DNA of 53,739 bases from an uncultured Mucilaginibacter sp. (lineage in GTDB: Bacteria; Bacteroidota; Bacteroidia; Sphingobacteriales; Sphingobacteriaceae): NCBI RefSeq assembly GCF_946481715.1, contig NZ_CAMLOV010000016.1:1-53739 (forward strand), in the 5' to 3' direction. Shown here piece after piece: positions 18,086 through 26,225 of the stretch. The notes under the pieces were generated by a model. That model saw only the letters and a program-made list of their open reading frames with translations. It made no database searches and had not been told where the DNA came from. Each line of letters begins with the position of its first letter. Within the stretch, counting starts at the first letter, position 1. The translations under genes and the position numbers were made by a program.

Positions 18086-18808
18086 TCACTTTATGGCACG
18101 ACGGATGGCCGCATCCGTAATATCCGCCATAATTTTATATCCGGCAACATTAGGGTGCACGCCATCGGTAGTTAATTCGGCTTTTTGGCCGTTGCGGCCG
18201 TCGGCAAAGGGGGTAAAATAATCAAGCAAGGTTAAGTTATTGGAGGCGGCAAAATCTCTGATCATCTTGTTAAGAGCGATGATTTTGCCTGCGGGCTCGA
18301 GCCCTTTGCGCCAGGGGTAATCATAAACGGGCAAGTATTCGCACAGTATCACTTTAATATGGTTTGCCTTTGCCAGCTCTGCCATCGAACGTATATTATC
18401 CATAATACGTTCCAGGGTAACATGCCCTTGCGAGCCCGCAATATCGTTACTCCCTGCCAGTATAATTACTGCGGCGGGGTGCAGGTTGATCACATCTTGC
18501 CTAAACCGCAAGAGTAACTGGGGCGATGTTTGGCCGCTTACGCCCCGGTCTATATACTGTTTATTGTTAAAGTACTCGGGGACAGCCTTTTTCCATAGCT
18601 CAAAAATGGAACTGCCCAAAAACACTACACGCTTTTCCCCGGGCGAAGGTAACGGCAAGGCCCTGTTCTCCGCTTCGTAATGGCGCAGATCGGCCCAATC
18701 ATCGCTAAAGTTTTCTTTTACCGCTTTTGTTTTAGCAGTATCGGGCGCTTGTTGGGCAAACAGCGTGGTTGACAGTAACAGCGCAGGTAACAACAAAGTG
18801 AATTTCAT
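18086..18808 (-). CDS. Secreted SGNH/GDSL esterase
   Basis: Exported SGNH hydrolase of 240 residues. Block I is VVFLGSSIFELW (nucleophile Ser in GSS rather than GDS), block III is GSNDIAG, and block V is DGVHPN with the catalytic Asp and His. It resembles platelet-activating-factor acetylhydrolase-like or sialate/acetyl-xylan esterases that remove acetyl groups from sugars. I set the start at the ATG at 18808, because it opens a clean signal peptide (MKFTLLLPALLLSTTLFAQQ); an in-frame ATG at 18835 would add nine polar residues. Gene neighbours (DUF1080, GH enzymes) fit glycan deacetylation, which is inferred. Confidence 0.87.
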   Translation of the reverse strand: MKFTLLLPALLLSTTLFAQQAPDTAKTKAVKENFSDDWADLRHYEAENRALPLPSPGEKRVVFLGSSIFELWKKAVPEYFNNKQYIDRGVSGQTSPQLLLRFRQDVINLHPAAVIILAGSNDIAGSQGHVTLERIMDNIRSMAELAKANHIKVILCEYLPVYDYPWRKGLEPAGKIIALNKMIRDFAASNNLTLLDYFTPFADGRNGQKAELTTDGVHPNVAGYKIMADITDAAIRRAIK

Positions 18809-18925
18809 TTGTACAGGCTTTTGATGGCTCATCAAATCTACTGCATTTATAAAAAATAAGAAGTGTTTTTTCCATCAGATATTGCGCCGGATAATTGTTA
18901 TATTAGGTACAAAAATCGCCTTATT

Positions 18926-19774
18926 ATGAAACCCGCTAAGTTGATATTGCCCCTGCTGCTTTGTGCCGTTGCTTATGGCTTTAAAAACTCCCCAAAATCC
19001 GACAAATGGGAAACCTTGTTTAATGGGAAAGACCTGGCTGGCTGGGATACCTATATTGGCCCCGACCTTGACGATAAGGGTAACTTCATCTCGAGGATAC
19101 CGGTAGGTTTAAATGCCGACCCCAGGAAAGTATTTACTGTTGTAAAGCAGGATGGCGACCGGGTTATACGTATCAGTGGCGAAAACTGGGGCGCCATATC
19201 CACAAAAAAAGAATATGCCAACTACCACCTGCAACTGCAATTTAAATGGGGCGCACTCACCTGGGGGCAAAAAAAGGGGCAGAAGATGGATAGTGGGTTG
19301 TTGTACCATTCGGTTGGCAAATATGGAGCAGATTATGGAGCGTGGATGCGGTCGCAGGAGTTTCAGATCGAACAAGGCAATAGTGGCGATTACTGGGGCG
19401 TTGCCGGAGGCATGGCGGATATACCGGTTATTAAACGCTACGAGAAAGATTATATATACAACGTTGGCGGCATGTTAAACACTTTTGGCGAAGGCAGCAA
19501 AACCGGGCGCCATTGCATAAAAGGCGGCGAAGCGGAAAACCCCAAAGGCGAGTGGAATACCCTTGACCTGTATTGCAACGGCGATACCAGCATACACGTT
19601 ATAAACGATAAAGTAATGATGGTGCTCTATAACTCCAGGCAAATGGAGGGCGGGCAACCGCAGCCGCTCACCAAAGGCAAAATTCAAATACAGTCTGAAG
19701 GGGCTGAAGTTTATTATAAGGACATTAAGTTACAACCTATAGCCAGCTTACCGCCCGAGCTGGTTAAACAATAG
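18926..19774 (+). CDS. Secreted DUF1080 (3-keto-disaccharide hydrolase-like) protein
   Basis: Exported beta-sandwich protein of 282 residues. A short hydrophobic signal (MKPAKLILPLLLCAVAYGF) leads into the DUF1080 opening (WETLFNGKDLAGWDTY), with later motifs LQFKWG, DSGLLYHSVG, EFQIEQGNSGDYWG and a C-terminal GKIQIQSEGAEVYYKDIKLQPI. The family includes LamG-like 3-keto-glycoside hydrolases that cleave oxidised sugars. The ATG at 18926 was preferred over the in-frame start at 18863, which would add 21 residues ahead of the signal. The stop overlaps the convergent DUF3857 gene by 11 nt. Substrate not readable. Confidence 0.86.
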   Translation: MKPAKLILPLLLCAVAYGFKNSPKSDKWETLFNGKDLAGWDTYIGPDLDDKGNFISRIPVGLNADPRKVFTVVKQDGDRVIRISGENWGAISTKKEYANYHLQLQFKWGALTWGQKKGQKMDSGLLYHSVGKYGADYGAWMRSQEFQIEQGNSGDYWGVAGGMADIPVIKRYEKDYIYNVGGMLNTFGEGSKTGRHCIKGGEAENPKGEWNTLDLYCNGDTSIHVINDKVMMVLYNSRQMEGGQPQPLTKGKIQIQSEGAEVYYKDIKLQPIASLPPELVKQ

Positions 19775-22355
19775 TACTGGGCTCGCGGGTGCTTTCTGTT
19801 TCTTCGTACCTGTAATTATGCGCAGGGAAAGGCACTATAAATGTTTGCTCTACCCGCACCGAGCGTTTGAAATACGCTATCCATATTGCAGCGAAGAATA
19901 TTTTCCGTACCATATCCGCAACGGCGCTGTCGCTTACGCCGCCATTTATGCCGGTGGCCAAAACCACGTCGGCCAGGGTTATCAACGCCACATAGGCATA
20001 TAACCCGATGATGAATTTCGGCAGGATATCGCGTTTGTTTATTAGTAATGCAAAGCAGAAAACGGCGTAGCACAATAAAAAAACGTTACCAGCAGCCTCA
20101 AACGTAAACAATGCCTTAAAGGCGGCATCGTTGGTCCCTACAATATGCTTATTCCAGGTATTGAGGTCGAAGTAGTTGCCCGATATTAATGTATAGCAAA
20201 CCAGTAGCGGGGTTACCGCAATGCCAATGGCTACTACCACCAGCCAACCGCCTATTGGCGTAAATGTGGCGCCGGGTTCAAATAAAAGCCCGCTGGTTTC
20301 GGTACGGTAAAGTTTTAATCCTAATAACCCCAGCCCTGCTGCCAGCAGTATGGCAAAAAGCAGCATCCAGTAGTTTAGCCTGAAGGGTATTTTACTGATA
20401 TCAGGCGTATAGGTGAAACTATAGGTTAACTCACTATCCGATATTTGTTTGGCATCTGCGCGCGCCTCGTCAAGCTTGTTAACAGGTACAAAATCTTTTA
20501 AATTGCTGTATTTATAATCCAGTGTAAGCGTATCTGCCCGGGTTGAAATTTGCGAGGTAAATGTGTAGGCATCCCGCTTTATGTTGGTGGTCCGGCCGTC
20601 TATATTCCAGCCGGTGTTTAGCACCACATTGGCAACGCACTGCACGGTAAAGGGATCGCCGAGCGATACCGGCAACCTGGCATTATTGCTTATACTGGGC
20701 AACTGGTCGTTGATATAGGATGCATAAAACGATGCATAGTATTTCCCTTCTTCCTTATCCGGTTTAAAAAACTGGGGGATACGGTAATGCTCTATGGTGC
20801 TCAGTTCGTTTTTCTCCACATCGTCCTTTATCGTTATCGAGTCGGCAGCCGATTCAATTTTAGGGTAGCTTTTAGCATAGTAATCAAGATAGCTTTTTTC
20901 CGTCTCGGCCATGCTGCCCGAAGCCAGCCGGTCTCTTTGCCTGTCGGCCTGGTTTAAGGTATAGGTTGATATAACTTCCAATTCGGCCTGCCCCTTTTCA
21001 TTTGTGGGCAGTATAAAGTTTTCGGTAAGTTTCATGCTCCCGGTTTTAGTGGGCGCTATAGCTGTTAGCATGTCATTGCCCGCCTTTAACACCAACCCTT
21101 TGCCATAGTTTGGGAAATAAATATTTGTGCCGGTTCCGCGCTGGTAAGCTATGGTAGCATCTACATAAACCGCCTTTTGGTTTATGGTTGCTACGCAAAC
21201 CGCATGGTCGAAGACGGTGGGCGACGGGATATACTCGTCTAACTTTATGCCGGCATCGGTATTTATTAAAACCATATGCGCCTCAATTCCGTTGGCCATT
21301 AAAACCGAGGCCAGCAATAGGGCTTTGTCCTTACAATCGCCATAGCGCTGGTTGTAAACTTTTTCGGGCGTATTGGCGCGGTGCGAGTATTCGCCAAGCT
21401 CTATGCCCATATAGCGTACTTCATCCTGCACCATTTGCACAGCGCTGCGGAAGTATTTTTCTTTATTGCCCGCAGCGTCGGCCTTTAGCCGGGCAACCCG
21501 TGCTGCCAGATCGCCTTTTAAGGCAAAGGCCACTGGGTTCACTTTCAGCGCCCAGTCAACAACTTCCTGCCAGCTGCCATAATCGCTTATTTGTATATGG
21601 CTATAATTATCAAACCAGGCCGGTTGATTATCAGCATAAGGCGGAACAGTAGTTTGCAGCATATTCCACTCATAACATTTTAACCCGTTTTTATCAGATA
21701 CGGCCCCGGCTGTTGCCTGGTTAAATAGCTTAAAATGCAATTTCCGTTCGGGCGAAACGAATAACGCCTTGTAAAGCTGCGCGTAGGGCGTGCCGCCTTG
21801 CAGGTACAGCTCATCGGTATATTTATTGCCAAATATTGGGTTGCGCCCTGTGATGGTAAAAGCGTATTCTATACGATCGCCTTTGCGGATATCATCCAGT
21901 ATACAAAGTGCCGAAAAACTTCCCTGGTAAATAAAACGCGATAGGTCCTTTTCATCGGCGATAACTTTAAACGATTTTGGGCTGAGGCGGCTGGTTGGCT
22001 TACCATTGCGCCACACGGTGATATCGTGTACACTCAGCGTTTCGTAAGACGGGTCGAACGATATGGAAATTTGCGATCCGTTTTGTATACCTGCGCCCGA
22101 TACTATTTCCCGGATCACATGCTTGTAATCAGCCTGCTTTTCAACGTGTATCTGCTCCTCAAAAAGCTGAAAAAAAAAGCCATTTTCAACCTGCCTTGAT
22201 GGCAATTTCTTATCGGATATTTTAAAAGTACTGAGCCAGTTGGGCCGCGGGGAAATATGTACAGCAGGGGTACCGGCCTTTGCGGCAGGTAAATTACAAA
22301 GCAGCCACAAAACGCAGCAAACAACAATTAATAAGGGGCTCGATCTTTTACGCAT
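19764..22355 (-). CDS. DUF3857 / transglutaminase-like protein with C-terminal membrane domain
   Basis: Envelope protein of 863 residues from the chosen start. A signal (MRKRSSPLLIVVCCVLWLLC) precedes a DUF3857 domain (about 40-240), then a transglutaminase-like domain with catalytic triad Cys341 (GDCKDKA), His384 (DHAV) and Asp399 (VYVDATI), then a beta domain. A C-terminal membrane part (about 660-860) starts with GLKLY and shows the DUF2569 opening FTPIGGWLVVVAIGIAVTPLL. In-frame codons reach back to 22463, but the ATG at 22355 opens the signal sequence. Such proteins are common in Bacteroidota; the role (peptide cross-linking or proteolysis at the cell surface) is not established. Confidence 0.88.
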   Translation of the reverse strand: MRKRSSPLLIVVCCVLWLLCNLPAAKAGTPAVHISPRPNWLSTFKISDKKLPSRQVENGFFFQLFEEQIHVEKQADYKHVIREIVSGAGIQNGSQISISFDPSYETLSVHDITVWRNGKPTSRLSPKSFKVIADEKDLSRFIYQGSFSALCILDDIRKGDRIEYAFTITGRNPIFGNKYTDELYLQGGTPYAQLYKALFVSPERKLHFKLFNQATAGAVSDKNGLKCYEWNMLQTTVPPYADNQPAWFDNYSHIQISDYGSWQEVVDWALKVNPVAFALKGDLAARVARLKADAAGNKEKYFRSAVQMVQDEVRYMGIELGEYSHRANTPEKVYNQRYGDCKDKALLLASVLMANGIEAHMVLINTDAGIKLDEYIPSPTVFDHAVCVATINQKAVYVDATIAYQRGTGTNIYFPNYGKGLVLKAGNDMLTAIAPTKTGSMKLTENFILPTNEKGQAELEVISTYTLNQADRQRDRLASGSMAETEKSYLDYYAKSYPKIESAADSITIKDDVEKNELSTIEHYRIPQFFKPDKEEGKYYASFYASYINDQLPSISNNARLPVSLGDPFTVQCVANVVLNTGWNIDGRTTNIKRDAYTFTSQISTRADTLTLDYKYSNLKDFVPVNKLDEARADAKQISDSELTYSFTYTPDISKIPFRLNYWMLLFAILLAAGLGLLGLKLYRTETSGLLFEPGATFTPIGGWLVVVAIGIAVTPLLVCYTLISGNYFDLNTWNKHIVGTNDAAFKALFTFEAAGNVFLLCYAVFCFALLINKRDILPKFIIGLYAYVALITLADVVLATGINGGVSDSAVADMVRKIFFAAIWIAYFKRSVRVEQTFIVPFPAHNYRYEETESTREPSTIV

Positions 22356-22601
22356 ACCAGCCCTGAAAATAACAAATCTCAAATTATTTACCAATAGTTT
22401 AAAAATTATTTTGCCGGGCGTGATGAGAAAGCCCGCGCTAAGGTCAAAAAATAAAACAAACATAATTGCTTCAGCCCTTGCTATTTAAAAACCTTATATT
22501 TATCATTGTGTTGTATTGACACATAGTCTTTTTTTGTGTTGATAGTAAACCAATTAAATAACACCAATTTCACGAATTGAGCGGATTTCACTAAGTGGTG
22601 A
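22356..22601. other. Non-coding upstream part of the 406-nt gap before the GH3 gene
   Basis: No credible gene. It holds the 5' region of the minus-strand DUF3857 gene and, at about 22561-22590, an AATTTCACGAATTGAGCGGATTTCAC-like tail (written here only in outline), which is the inverse of the ATTCGTGAAATTCG tails seen after the repeats at 25127 and 32368. The palindromic repeat itself follows at 22602. Confidence 0.6.
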
Positions 22602-22741
22602 TTTAACCACAGAGGGCGCGGAGTTTTGGCAGAGAGGCGCAGAGCTAAGGTTTTTTGGCTCTGATAATCGACGTTAAAACTTAACCGAATATAAATTCTC
22701 TGTGCGCCTCTGTGTTTTTCTCCGTGTAACTCTGTGGTTAA
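22602..22741. repeat. Interspersed composite palindrome, copy A
   Basis: Long imperfect inverted repeat. The left arm (22602-22645) begins TTTAACCACAGAG and the right arm (22694-22741) ends CTCTGTGGTTAAA, with about 48 nt between. Each arm is built of short repeats of the type GCAGAG/ACAGAG separated by 4-6 nt. A tail related to ATTCGTGAAATTCG lies on its left side in inverse orientation. Ends 20 nt before the GH3 start codon, so the transcript leader must contain or abut the right arm. Confidence 0.8.
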
Positions 22742-22761
22742 AAAAACGATAACCTCCATAT

Positions 22762-25092
22762 ATGAAAAGAAAATATCTCCTGCTGATCGCCATCCTCCCC
22801 GCCATTGCATCGGCACAAACCAAATACACCGAAAGCAAAAACGGCGATGTTGTAACCGTTGCCAATGCAGGCGGCCCAAAACTGGGCTACTCGGCAACAT
22901 CCGGCGTTAAAGTTTTAACCGTTGGCGGGCTGGCCTTTAAAGACCTTAACAAAAACGGCAAGCTGGATAAGTATGAAGACTGGCGCCTGCCCGTTGATGT
23001 ACGCGCCAAGGACCTTGCCACTAAAATGAGCGTAGAGCAAATTGCAGGTTTAATGCTATACAGCCGCCACCAGCCTATCCCATCGGCACCGGCAGGACCA
23101 TTTGCGGGTACCTATGGCGGTAAAGTTTTTGGAGAAAGCGGAGCCAATGCCTGGGACTTGTCAGATCAGCAAAAAACATTTTTAAAGAACGATAACGTAC
23201 GTCACGTGCTCATCACTTCGGTACAAAGCCCGGAGATTGCCGCCAAATGGAACAACAACGCACAGGCTTTTGTAGAGGGCATAGGGCTGGGTATCCCAAA
23301 CAACAACAGCTCCGACCCGCGCCACGGCACGCTGGCAACGGCCGAGTTTAACGCCGGTGCAGGCGGCAATATTTCTATGTGGCCGGGTTCGCTGGGTATG
23401 GCTGCCACGTTCGACCCATCGGTTACGCAAAACTTTGGGCACATAGCCGCGCAGGAATACCGTGCATTAGGCATTGCTACCGCTTTGTCGCCACAGGTGG
23501 ATATCTCTACCGACCCGCGCTGGAATCGCGTTAGCGGCACCTTTGGTGAAGACCCGCAACTGGCTGCCGATATGGCGAGGGCTTATATCGATGGTTTCCA
23601 AACCTCTATGGGCGATAAAGAAATTAAGGACGGCTGGGGCTTTAACAGCGTAAACGCCATGGTAAAACACTGGCCGGGCGGCGGCGCAGGAGAAGGTGGC
23701 CGCGATGCACATTATGGTTTCGGCAAGTATGCGGTGTACCCCGGCAATAACTTCCAGCAGCATTTTATACCTTTTACACAGGGTGCATTTAAGTTAAATG
23801 GCAAAACAGGCATGGCTGCTGCGGTGATGCCATACTATACCATTAGCTGGAAACAGGATACCAAAAACCACGAGGACGTAGCCAACAACTATAACAAGTA
23901 CATTATTACCGACCTGCTGCGCAACAAGTACAAATACGATGGCGTGGTATGTACCGATTGGCTGGTTACCGGCGACGAAACGGTGCTCAACAGCTTCCTG
24001 TCGGGTAAATCCTGGGGGATGGAGAAGGCAACCATTGCCGAGCGCCACTACAAAATTTTGATGGCCGGCGTTGACCAATTTGGCGGCAACAACGATATGG
24101 TGCCGGTAATAGCTGCCTACCAAATGGGCGTTAAAGAACACGGCGAAGCATTTATGCGTACCCGATTTGAGCAATCTGCCGTGCGTTTGTTAAGAGGTAT
24201 CTTCCGCACAGGTTTGTTTGAGAACCCTTACCTGGACCCTGATGTAACCAAAAAAACCGTGGGCAGTGCCGATTTTATGGCGGCAGGCTACCAGGCGCAG
24301 CTAAAATCGATAGTGATGCTGAAGAACAAAGGGAATGTTTTGCCCTTGCAAACCGGCAAAACCGTTTATATCCCCAAAAAATTCACCCCGGCCGGCGTTA
24401 ACTTTTTGGGCATGAAAACCCCCGAAAAAAACGAATACCCTGTGAATATGGAAACCGTTAAAAAATATTTTAAGGTAACCGATAACCCCGACGAGGCAGA
24501 CTACGCGCTGGTATTTATTGCCAGCCCTATAGGCCACGGCGGTTACAGTACCGATGACGTTGCAGCAGGTGGCAACGGTTATTTACCGGTATCGCTGCAA
24601 TATGGCAAGTACACCGCCGAAACTGCGCGCGAAACCAGCCTCGCCGGTGGCGACCCGCTGGAGAAATTCACCAACCGCAGCTATAAGGGTAAATCGGAAA
24701 CATCAACCAACTCAACCGATTTAGCCATGGTGACCGATACTTATACAAAGATGAAGGGCAAGCCGGTTATTGTATCGGTAAACCTAAGCAACCCAATGGT
24801 ATTTGCCGAACTGGAGAAACAAGCTAATGCCATTATTGTAGATTTTGGCGTGCAGGGCCAGGCAAGCCTGGATATCCTAACCGGAAAAGCGGAGCCATCG
24901 GCACTGTTGCCCCTACAAATGCCTGCTGATATGAAAACCGCGGAGGCACAATTTGAAGACGTGCCACATGATATGAAATGCTATGTGGACAGCGAAGGGC
25001 ATACCTACGATTTTGGATATGGATTGAATTGGAAGGGTGTTTTAAAAGATGCACGTACGGCTAAATACGTAAAAGCTACTGCGAAACCATAA
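22762..25092 (+). CDS. Glycoside hydrolase family 3 enzyme
   Basis: Exported retaining glycosidase of 776 residues. A signal peptide (MKRKYLLLIAILPAIASAQ) is followed by an EF-hand-like loop at residues 61-72 (D-x-N-x-N-G-x-L-D-x-Y-E), probably binding calcium. The (beta/alpha)8 domain spans about 80-450 with EDPQLAADMARAYIDGFQ and KHWPGGGAGEGGRDAH, and the nucleophile Asp399 (VVCTDW). The alpha/beta sandwich domain follows (about 490-770: SIVMLKNKGNVLPL, VSVNLSNPMVF, LPLQMPADM). Beta-glucosidase or beta-xylosidase activity is usual in the family; specificity is not readable. The gene is bracketed by composite repeats A and B in opposite orientation, with no partner gene on its strand. Confidence 0.93.
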   Translation: MKRKYLLLIAILPAIASAQTKYTESKNGDVVTVANAGGPKLGYSATSGVKVLTVGGLAFKDLNKNGKLDKYEDWRLPVDVRAKDLATKMSVEQIAGLMLYSRHQPIPSAPAGPFAGTYGGKVFGESGANAWDLSDQQKTFLKNDNVRHVLITSVQSPEIAAKWNNNAQAFVEGIGLGIPNNNSSDPRHGTLATAEFNAGAGGNISMWPGSLGMAATFDPSVTQNFGHIAAQEYRALGIATALSPQVDISTDPRWNRVSGTFGEDPQLAADMARAYIDGFQTSMGDKEIKDGWGFNSVNAMVKHWPGGGAGEGGRDAHYGFGKYAVYPGNNFQQHFIPFTQGAFKLNGKTGMAAAVMPYYTISWKQDTKNHEDVANNYNKYIITDLLRNKYKYDGVVCTDWLVTGDETVLNSFLSGKSWGMEKATIAERHYKILMAGVDQFGGNNDMVPVIAAYQMGVKEHGEAFMRTRFEQSAVRLLRGIFRTGLFENPYLDPDVTKKTVGSADFMAAGYQAQLKSIVMLKNKGNVLPLQTGKTVYIPKKFTPAGVNFLGMKTPEKNEYPVNMETVKKYFKVTDNPDEADYALVFIASPIGHGGYSTDDVAAGGNGYLPVSLQYGKYTAETARETSLAGGDPLEKFTNRSYKGKSETSTNSTDLAMVTDTYTKMKGKPVIVSVNLSNPMVFAELEKQANAIIVDFGVQGQASLDILTGKAEPSALLPLQMPADMKTAEAQFEDVPHDMKCYVDSEGHTYDFGYGLNWKGVLKDARTAKYVKATAKP

Positions 25093-25126
25093 AGAACACA
25101 AATTTTACAGGTTAAGCAATTTTTAA

Positions 25127-25297
25127 TTTAACCGCAGAGAAACACGGAGTATTCGCAGAGAGACACAGAGAGTTTATCGTTAAAGCTCTGTGAATCTCTG
25201 CGTTTCTTTCTCTGCGCCGCTCTGCGGTTAAAAAATGCGTTTAATGTTGCCACTACGATTAGTGTAATTCGTCCTTATTCATGAAATTCGTGTCTAT
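25127..25297. repeat. Interspersed composite palindrome with tail, copy B
   Basis: The left arm (25127-25172) begins TTTAACCGCAGAG and the right arm (25184-25232) ends CTCTGCGGTTAAA, with internal GCAGAG/ACAGAG units and an 11-nt loop. A tail follows on the right (about 25259-25297) with ATTCGTCC and ATGAAATTCGTGTCT. It starts 35 nt after the GH3 stop. Together with copy A, whose tail is on the left, it brackets the GH3 gene as an inverted pair. Confidence 0.8.
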
Positions 25298-25303
25298 TCA
25301 AAA

Positions 25304-25320
25304 TTTAATCATTTGTTTAA
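25304..25320 (+). promoter_or_regulatory. Candidate TetR operator ahead of tetR
   Basis: TTTAATCATTTGTTTAA occurs here and, reverse-complemented without mismatch, at 26192-26208 ahead of the export operon. With the next base it forms an imperfect dyad (seven of nine half-site positions). A second copy of its right part, ATTTGTTTAA, lies at 25324-25333 over the -33 box. Confidence 0.62.
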
Positions 25321-25324
25321 AATA

Positions 25325-25356
25325 TTTGTTTAAATCAAACTAACGCCCTACATTTG
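25325..25356 (+). promoter_or_regulatory. Promoter of the tetR gene
   Basis: TTTG at 25325-25328, a 20-nt spacer and TACATTTG at 25349-25356 match the Bacteroidota consensus TTTG-N19/20-TAnnTTTG exactly. Transcription should start near 25361-25363, which excludes the GTG at 25356 as a start codon. Confidence 0.75.
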
Positions 25357-25379
25357 TGCTGTTTATAAATTATACAGCA

Positions 25380-26024
25380 TTGGCGAAAAAGAAAGATGAC
25401 GTACCCCGCGACCTATCGACAGAGGAGAAGATAAAAGCTGCGGCTAAAAAATTATTTACGCAAAAAGGTTTTGCAGCCACAAAAACCCGTGACATTGCCG
25501 AAGAAGCCGGCATTAACCTGGCGTTGCTGAACTACTATTTCCGTAGCAAAGAAAAGTTGTTTGAGCTAATCATGCGCGAGAATCTTTCCCTGTTTCTTGG
25601 GGTGATGATGGATGAGATAAAAAACACACCGCGCACAGTGGAAGATCAGATGGAGTTTTTGGTGGGCAGGTACATTGATATGTTGTTAGCCAACCCCGAT
25701 CTGCCCTTTTTTGTGTTGAACCTGTTGCAGTCGGGCCATTTTGACGAGAGCAAACAGCAGAACCCATTGCTGGAGGAGATGAAAAAATTGAGGGCGGCGT
25801 TTTTGCAAAATATGAGCGAGAAGATGGAGGCGGGTGTCATCAAAAAGATCCATCCGATGCATTTAATGGCCAACATGATGGGGCTTATTATTTTCCCTTT
25901 TATTGCCAGCACATTATTAATGGCAAGGGCTGGCATTAAAGACCGCGCGGAGTTCGAAGCGCTGATGATAGAACGGAAGAAGCTCATCCCGCAATGGATG
26001 AAGGAAATGATTATGGTGAAATAA
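25380..26024 (+). CDS. TetR-family repressor of the adjacent export operon (TTG start)
   Basis: DNA-binding regulator of 214 residues. The N-terminal TetR HTH is clear (STEEKIKAAAKKLFTQKG then AATKTRDIAEEAG and NLALLNYYFRSKEKLFELI); the all-helical C-terminal half resembles the ligand domain of CecR/YbiH regulators. CecR controls the YbhG-YbhFSR exporter in enteric bacteria, and the operon here is of that type. The frame is open back to a GTG at 25356, but that codon is the last base of the -7 box plus two bases, so I place the start at TTG 25380, giving MAKKKDD. A shared 17-bp site supports control of itself and the exporter. Confidence 0.87.
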   Translation: MAKKKDDVPRDLSTEEKIKAAAKKLFTQKGFAATKTRDIAEEAGINLALLNYYFRSKEKLFELIMRENLSLFLGVMMDEIKNTPRTVEDQMEFLVGRYIDMLLANPDLPFFVLNLLQSGHFDESKQQNPLLEEMKKLRAAFLQNMSEKMEAGVIKKIHPMHLMANMMGLIIFPFIASTLLMARAGIKDRAEFEALMIERKKLIPQWMKEMIMVK

Positions 26025-26129
26025 ATGCATTTAATTTAAAATGTTTGGCGGGCTCATTCGTCTTAAGGGTAATGGGGAGAATGGAAAAGCGTGGCGGTTA
26101 GGTCCGCGTGGCGAGTTGACTTAATAGAA

Positions 26130-26148
26130 CCCTCTCCAAAGGAGAGGG
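26130..26148. repeat. GC-rich hairpin CCCTCTCC-AAA-GGAGAGGG
   Basis: Perfect 8-bp inverted repeat with a 3-nt loop followed by CAGGGTGAGG. Related CCCTCT/AGAGGG hairpins occur at 48529-48544 and 49158-49171. Likely one of the short palindromes dispersed between genes in this group. Confidence 0.6.
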
Positions 26149-26160
26149 CAGGGTGAGGCT

Positions 26161-26182
26161 TAGGGTAATACCCTATTTTTTT
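26161..26182 (+). terminator. Terminator after tetR
   Basis: TAGGGT-AAT-ACCCTA (26161-26175) followed by seven T residues. The stem is short (6 bp) but the U-tract is strong. It separates tetR from the export operon, so the operon should have its own promoter. Confidence 0.55.
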
Positions 26183-26191
26183 GCACCACAA

Positions 26192-26208
26192 TTAAACAAA
26201 TGATTAAA
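26192..26208 (-). promoter_or_regulatory. Candidate TetR operator ahead of the export operon
   Basis: TTAAACAAATGATTAAA, the exact reverse complement of the site at 25304-25320, ends 17 nt before the TolC start codon. A bound repressor here would block initiation or early elongation. No convincing TAnnTTTG box could be placed in the remaining sequence. Confidence 0.6.
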
Positions 26209-26225
26209 ACTAAATACTAAATAAA

